Assembly (NCBI RefSeq): GCF_050433565.1
Contig: NZ_JBNPWZ010000001.1
Span: forward strand, 682,001 to 746,000
DNA: 64,000 nucleotides
DNA from: Ornithinibacillus bavariensis
GTDB lineage: Bacteria > Bacillota > Bacilli > Bacillales > Amphibacillaceae
Reading direction: 5' to 3'
The notes below the pieces were generated by a model that saw nothing but the letters and a program-made list of their open reading frames with translations, made no database searches and was not told the DNA's origin. The translations under genes and the position numbers were made by a program. Below, in pieces: positions 59,808-64,000 of the stretch; positions within the stretch are counted from its first letter, which is position 1; every line of letters starts with the position of its first letter.

Positions 59808-60032
59808 AGGAAGGTTGGTGGATTTTGAAAAATAGGAACTAATGTGGAAATATCTTTACAAGGTATACGGAGCATTCATGAGAAATTGCTCAAATGTTTA
59901 TCGGAGGATATTCTATACAGCTCTTAAGAGGGAATTCAATTCATTTCATTCAATTATAAGATTCTATAAGACTTGGTGTCCTGTTAATTGGCGTGTTAAA
60001 ATTATCAATGTCAATTAAACGAAAGGGATGAT

Positions 60033-60048
60033 TCACTATTCATAGTGA
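60033..60048. repeat. Short palindrome before a small ORF
   Basis: TCACTAT-TC-ATAGTGA is a perfect 7-bp dyad 8 bp before the ATG at 60056; its 3' arm includes the likely ribosome binding region GTGAG. Confidence 0.5.
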
Positions 60049-60055
60049 GATAAAC

Positions 60056-60226
60056 ATGAAGTACACAGCTGATATGGAAAAAGCAATGCAAGGCTCTCAC
60101 CATATGGGCTATGCAGATTATTGCCGTAAGCTGGAAAACCGACTAAGAGTTGAAAGAAAAAGGCAGGAAGAGTACAATAAATGTAAGCATATTGTAGCTG
60201 ATCTTGATAGTAATATTCATAGATAA
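60056..60226 (+). CDS. Small 56-aa protein of unknown function
   Basis: This basic, helical 56-codon ORF opens MKYTADMEKAMQGSHHMGYA and has the charged stretch KLENRLRVERKRQEEYNKC. It lies alone in the 690-bp gap between the PBP gene and sufC and is followed 9 bp later by its own strong terminator, which argues for a real short transcript. The ribosome binding site is weak and lies in a palindrome. I recognise no family. Upstream, 59808-60032 holds only an uncertain 47-codon frame starting near 59878. Confidence 0.5.
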   Translation: MKYTADMEKAMQGSHHMGYADYCRKLENRLRVERKRQEEYNKCKHIVADLDSNIHR

Positions 60227-60234
60227 TTAGTAAA

Positions 60235-60276
60235 ACTGAGGATGGCCCTTATAGGGAAATCCTCAGTAATTTTTTA
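60235..60276 (+). terminator. Terminator after the small ORF
   Basis: The arms ACTGAGGAT and ATCCTCAGT around about 15 nt (with inner CCCT/AGGG) are followed by AATTTTTT. Confidence 0.88.
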
Positions 60277-60496
60277 GTCAGGATTACACTGTTCCGAAAG
60301 CTTTTTAAAATCCAAAGTTTTTCTAATAATAAAGCGGAAAAAACCAGTCTTTTCCTATTATAATAGTGGTCTATTTCCACGACCTAAAACAGTTGATTAT
60401 AAATTCGAAATGCTATAAGATTGTAATGAGAATAAATTGAGAATGGATATCATTAAGTTACATATCCAAAAACATACAATATATGGAGGTATCAAT

Positions 60497-61282
60497 ATGG
60501 CAGGATCTACATTAGAAATTAAAAATCTTCATGTTTCAATTGAAGGTAAAGAGATATTAAAGGGTGTTGACTTAACCGTAAAGGGTGGGGAATTCCATGC
60601 GATTATGGGACCAAACGGAACTGGTAAATCAACATTAGCTTCTGCAATTATGGGGCATCCAAAGTATGAAGTTACTGAAGGAAGCATTCTCTTAGACGGA
60701 GAAGATGTACTTGAAATGGAAGTAGATGAACGTGCTCGTGCAGGTCTATTTCTAGCAATGCAATATCCAAGTGAAATTAGTGGTGTTACTACATCTGATT
60801 TCCTACGTTCAGCTATCAACGCTCGTCGTGAGGAAGGCGATGAAATTCCATTAATGAAGTTTATCAAAGGATTAGATAGTGATTTAGACTTTTTAGAAAT
60901 CGATAAAAGCATGGCTACAAGATATCTAAATGAAGGCTTCTCCGGTGGAGAGAAGAAGCGTAACGAAATTCTTCAATTAATGCAGTTAAAGCCTGAAATT
61001 GCAATTCTTGATGAAATTGACTCTGGGCTTGATATTGATGCACTGAAAGTAGTTTCAAAAGGTATTAATAAAATGCGCAGTGAGGACTTCGGTTGCTTAA
61101 TCATTACACACTATCAACGTCTATTAAATTATATTACTCCAGACTTTGTTCACGTAATGATGCAAGGTCGTGTTGTTAAATCTGGTGGTCCTGAGTTAGC
61201 TCAACGTCTTGAGGCAGAGGGATATGACTGGATTAAAGAGGAATTAGGTATTGAAGACGAAACAGTAGAGCAAAACGCTTAA
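60497..61282 (+). CDS. sufC: Fe-S cluster assembly ATPase
   Basis: This 261-aa ABC-type ATPase of the SufBCD scaffold has Walker A GPNGTGKST (about 38-46), the Suf-type signature FSGGEKKRNEILQL near 148 and Walker B AILDEIDSGLDIDAL near 171. ATG at 60497 follows GGAGG; the longer frame to 60437 has no ribosome binding site. It opens the sufCDSU(B) operon that supplies Fe-S clusters, here 687 bp after the PBP gene. A TATAAT at about 60358 may be its promoter. Confidence 0.95.
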   Translation: MAGSTLEIKNLHVSIEGKEILKGVDLTVKGGEFHAIMGPNGTGKSTLASAIMGHPKYEVTEGSILLDGEDVLEMEVDERARAGLFLAMQYPSEISGVTTSDFLRSAINARREEGDEIPLMKFIKGLDSDLDFLEIDKSMATRYLNEGFSGGEKKRNEILQLMQLKPEIAILDEIDSGLDIDALKVVSKGINKMRSEDFGCLIITHYQRLLNYITPDFVHVMMQGRVVKSGGPELAQRLEAEGYDWIKEELGIEDETVEQNA

Positions 61283-61300
61283 GAAGTTAGGAGGGGTAAT

Positions 61301-62608
61301 ATGACTGTGGACACAAAGCTACCTTATGATAGAAGTTATATCGAGCAGTTTTCCAGTGAGCGTAATGAACCAGTATGGATGAAAGAGTTACGTCTTAACG
61401 CACTGGAAAAAGCAGAACTACTAGAATTGCCTAAACCAGATAAAACGAAAATAGGCAAATGGAATTTCACACGTTTTAAGCATGTTGCTACAGGTGGAAA
61501 AATTGCATCATTGAAGGAATTACCTTCTGAAATTCATGATTTCTTTGATGAAGAAAATCTTCCAGAAAACATTGTTATTCAGCGTAATCATACCGTAGCA
61601 TTTCAACAATTAAACAAAGACTTAGCTGATAAAGGTGTTATTTTCACTGATATATTCACAGCATTACGTGATCACGAGGAATTAGTGAAGCGCTACTTTA
61701 TGAAAGATGCGGTTTCTGTAGATGAGCATAAATTAACTGCACTTCACGCTGCTTTAATGAATGGTGGAGTATTCGTTTATGTTCCTAAAAACGTAAAAAT
61801 TGAAGAACCACTTCAATCTATATTTTGGCAAGAGGACGCAGAAGTAGCTCTTATCAATCACGTATTAGTTGTTGCAGAAGAAAATAGTGAATTAACTTAT
61901 GTGGAAAACTATATATCTAATAATCAAGATGAAGCAACTGTAGCAAATATCGTAACAGAAGTAATTGCACAGGATAATGCTAGAATTTCATTTGGTGCGG
62001 TAGATAACTTTGCAGCTGGTACAACAACTTATGTTAACCGTCGCGGCGTGGGGTATCGCAATGCAACAATTGATTGGGCTTTAGGGCAAATGAATGATGG
62101 CAATACGGTCTCTGAGAATGTAACACACCTAATTGGTGATGGAGCTGTTTCCAATGCGAATGCTGTTACAGTTGGACGTGGACAACAAACACAAAACTTC
62201 ACAGCTAAAATTGTTCAATTCGGAAAAAACACCGATGGACAAATTTTACAACGTGGGGTTATGAAAGATAGTGCATCATCTATATTTAATGCTATCGGAA
62301 AAATTGAACATGGTGCGTCCGGTGCAAATAGTGAACAAACATCACGAGTTCTAATGTTAAGTGAAAAGTCTCGTGGGGATGCAAATCCTATTTTGTTAAT
62401 TGAAGAAGACGATGTTACTGCGGGACACGCAGCTTCTGTTGGTCGTGTTGATCCAATGCAATTGTACTATTTAATGAGTCGCGGTATCACGAAGGAAGAA
62501 GCGGAACGATTAGTAATTCACGGATTCCTAGATCCTGTAGTAAGACAATTACCTATTGCTGCTGTTAAAAAACAGTTAAAGCAAGTCATTGAAAGGAAAG
62601 TAAATTAA
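61301..62608 (+). CDS. sufD: Fe-S cluster assembly scaffold protein
   Basis: This 435-aa SufD has the right-handed beta-helix core shared with SufB. The C-terminal region ILLIEEDDVTAGHAASVGRVD (near 365-385) and YYLMSRGITKEEAERLVIHGF (near 387-407) are typical. It forms the SufBC2D complex with SufC. It starts 18 bp after sufC with AGGAGGGG upstream. Its TAA overlaps the sufS ATG. Confidence 0.95.
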   Translation: MTVDTKLPYDRSYIEQFSSERNEPVWMKELRLNALEKAELLELPKPDKTKIGKWNFTRFKHVATGGKIASLKELPSEIHDFFDEENLPENIVIQRNHTVAFQQLNKDLADKGVIFTDIFTALRDHEELVKRYFMKDAVSVDEHKLTALHAALMNGGVFVYVPKNVKIEEPLQSIFWQEDAEVALINHVLVVAEENSELTYVENYISNNQDEATVANIVTEVIAQDNARISFGAVDNFAAGTTTYVNRRGVGYRNATIDWALGQMNDGNTVSENVTHLIGDGAVSNANAVTVGRGQQTQNFTAKIVQFGKNTDGQILQRGVMKDSASSIFNAIGKIEHGASGANSEQTSRVLMLSEKSRGDANPILLIEEDDVTAGHAASVGRVDPMQLYYLMSRGITKEEAERLVIHGFLDPVVRQLPIAAVKKQLKQVIERKVN

Positions 62609-63828
62609 TGGATGTTAGAGCCATTAGGCAGATGTTTCCGATTCTGGATCAGGAAGTAAACGGACATCCATTAGTTTATCTAGACTCCTCAGCAACTTCA
62701 CAGAAACCGATATCGGTTATTGAAGCTGTTGAAAATTATTATCGTTTTGATAATGCTAACGTTCATCGTGGTGTTCATACACTTGGTTCTCGTGCAACGG
62801 ATCAATATGAAGGTGCACGCGAGAAAGTTCGCAGGTTCATTAATGCAGGTAGTACAGCAGAAGTAATTTTTACTCGTGGTACAACCACTTCTATTAATAC
62901 AGTTGCTTATAGTTATGCACGGGCAAATCTAAAGCCGGAAGATGAGATTTTGATCACACCAATGGAGCATCATAGTAATATTATTCCATGGCAGCAAGCA
63001 GCTAAGGCAACAGGAGCTACTTTAAAATATATACCATTACAAGATGATGGTACAGTTGCACTAGAGGATGTTAAAAGCCTTGTTACAGACCAGACTAAAA
63101 TTGTCGCGATTGCACATGTTTCCAATGTATTGGGAACAATAAATCCGATTAAGGAGATTGCACAAATAGCCCATGCAAAAGGTGCGGTTTTATTAATCGA
63201 TGGGGCACAAGGTGCTCCACATATGAAGGTTGATGTGCAAGATCTTGACTGTGATTTTTATGCTTTTTCTGGTCATAAAATGTGTGCACCGACGGGTATT
63301 GGTGTCCTGTATGGAAAACGAGAGCTTCTCGAGGAAATGGAGCCAGTTGAATTTGGTGGGGAGATGATAGATTTCGTTTCACTCCAAGATTCAACCTGGA
63401 AGGAGCTCCCATGGAAGTTTGAAGGTGGTACACCAATCATTGCTGGTGCAATTGGTCTTGCCGCTGCAATTGATTTCTTAGAGGATGTTGGAATGGAAAA
63501 CATCCTAGATCATGAGCAAAAGTTAGCTGATTACGTCATGGATCGCTTGAGCACCGTTGAGGATATTAAAATTTATGGTCCTGAACATCGTGCAGCACTC
63601 GTGACCTTTAATCTTGGGGATGTCCATCCACATGATGTAGCAACTGCACTTGATTCATTTGGTATTGCTGTTCGCGCAGGTCATCATTGCGCTCAACCAT
63701 TAATGAAGTGGTTAAATGTGACAGCAACTGCAAGGGCAAGTTTTTATTTGTATAATACAGAAGATGATGTAGAAAAATTAGTGGATGGACTCTTAAAGAC
63801 GAAGGAGTTTTTCGGTCATGTCTTTTAA
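62608..63828 (+). CDS. sufS: Cysteine desulfurase
   Basis: This 406-aa PLP-dependent enzyme removes sulfur from cysteine for Fe-S assembly. Visible are THGSRATDQYEGAREKVR-like PLP-fold segments (here TLGSRATDQYEGAREKVR), TPMEHHSNIIPWQ near 119, the PLP lysine in FSGHKMCAPTG (about 225) and the catalytic Cys in RAGHHCAQPL (about 362). It is a type II desulfurase that hands sulfur to SufU. Its start overlaps the sufD stop and its end overlaps sufU by 11 bp. Confidence 0.96.
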   Translation: MDVRAIRQMFPILDQEVNGHPLVYLDSSATSQKPISVIEAVENYYRFDNANVHRGVHTLGSRATDQYEGAREKVRRFINAGSTAEVIFTRGTTTSINTVAYSYARANLKPEDEILITPMEHHSNIIPWQQAAKATGATLKYIPLQDDGTVALEDVKSLVTDQTKIVAIAHVSNVLGTINPIKEIAQIAHAKGAVLLIDGAQGAPHMKVDVQDLDCDFYAFSGHKMCAPTGIGVLYGKRELLEEMEPVEFGGEMIDFVSLQDSTWKELPWKFEGGTPIIAGAIGLAAAIDFLEDVGMENILDHEQKLADYVMDRLSTVEDIKIYGPEHRAALVTFNLGDVHPHDVATALDSFGIAVRAGHHCAQPLMKWLNVTATARASFYLYNTEDDVEKLVDGLLKTKEFFGHVF

Positions 63829-64000
63829 CAACTTGGAAACACTCTACAGACAAGTTATTATGGATCATTATAAAAACCCTCGAAATCGCGGTGTGATTGA
63901 AGGTGACGCGTTAACAGTGGATATGAATAATCCGACATGTGGGGACCGTATTCAACTTCAATTACAAGTAGAAGAAGGTAAAGTGAAAGACGCTAAATTT
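63818..64000 (+). CDS. sufU: SufU sulfur-transfer protein, cut by window end
   Basis: This is partial: 61 codons to the window edge, opening MSFNNLETLYRQVIMDHYKN and containing the zinc/sulfur-site NNPTCGDR (Cys41). SufU is the zinc-dependent sulfur acceptor of SufS in Firmicutes. The start lies 11 bp inside the end of sufS with GGAG upstream, so it is translationally coupled. sufB is expected to follow beyond the window. Confidence 0.93.
   Translation, partial: MSFNNLETLYRQVIMDHYKNPRNRGVIEGDALTVDMNNPTCGDRIQLQLQVEEGKVKDAKF

Noticed and set aside
59878..60021. 47-codon basic frame upstream of the 56-aa ORF
   Set aside because: A GGAG lies 5 nt upstream but composition is AT-driven and there is no terminator or conservation evidence.

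Overview
The window is 64 kb of low-GC chromosome from a spore-former-like member of the Bacillaceae, probably of the Oceanobacillus/Virgibacillus/Ornithinibacillus type. The evidence is strong Gram-positive ribosome binding sites, frequent TTG/GTG starts, T-box, L-box, S-box and guanidine riboswitches, a sufCDSU operon, CwlO/YkvI/YusE/YusF-type genes, and gene order matching the yus-yur region of Bacillus subtilis. The species cannot be named from the sequence alone. No rRNA, tRNA, CRISPR array, prophage or complete insertion sequence was found.

Layout. 0-5 kb: a lysine riboswitch ahead of a YfcC-type carrier and an M20D amidohydrolase, then an MFS exporter. 4.7-8.4 kb: a methionine T-box, a striking array of twelve 52-bp dyad repeats, a short MetRS1-like methionyl-tRNA synthetase and a YkvI-type permease whose ribosome binding site lies in a perfect hairpin. 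8.7-14.4 kb: aroD, an ECF sigma/anti-sigma/TPR operon, two rhodaneses and a putative small RNA. 14.5-17.9 kb: an NhaC-type transporter under a tyrosine T-box and an M42 peptidase. 17.9-25.2 kb: an alpha-glucoside ABC uptake operon with a GH65 phosphorylase and beta-phosphoglucomutase, with a divergent AraC regulator. 25.3-32 kb: TrhA, DUF1836, PilZ, DedA, UppP, a CwlO-like endopeptidase and a CNNM/CorC protein. 32-37 kb: MoxR, DUF58 and two tandem DUF4129 membrane proteins. 37-41.6 kb: a guanidine-I riboswitch with a paired SMR exporter, convergent on a znuACB-zur-crcB-crcB operon under a Zur box.

41.8-64 kb follows the B. subtilis order fadN-fadA-fadE / yusI-gcvH-yusF-yusE / metNPQ / sufCDSU. 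Two cargo blocks interrupt it. One (47.4-50.7 kb) carries a halocin-C8-like bacteriocin precursor with six cysteines spaced 8-8-22-8-8, an XRE regulator with paired operators, and VanZ-type membrane genes. The other (55.4-59.8 kb) is a mec-like complex: a MecA/PbpC-type penicillin-binding protein divergent from blaR1-blaI with a perfect inverted-repeat operator between them.

The strongest leads for something undescribed are the 52-bp dyad array in the metG leader, the bacteriocin precursor with its conflicting start frames, and the chromosomal mec-like locus. Secondary leads are the L-box control of a carrier/aminoacylase pair and the putative CU-rich small RNA near 14.3 kb. All functional statements are read from sequence motifs and family knowledge; no database search was run.
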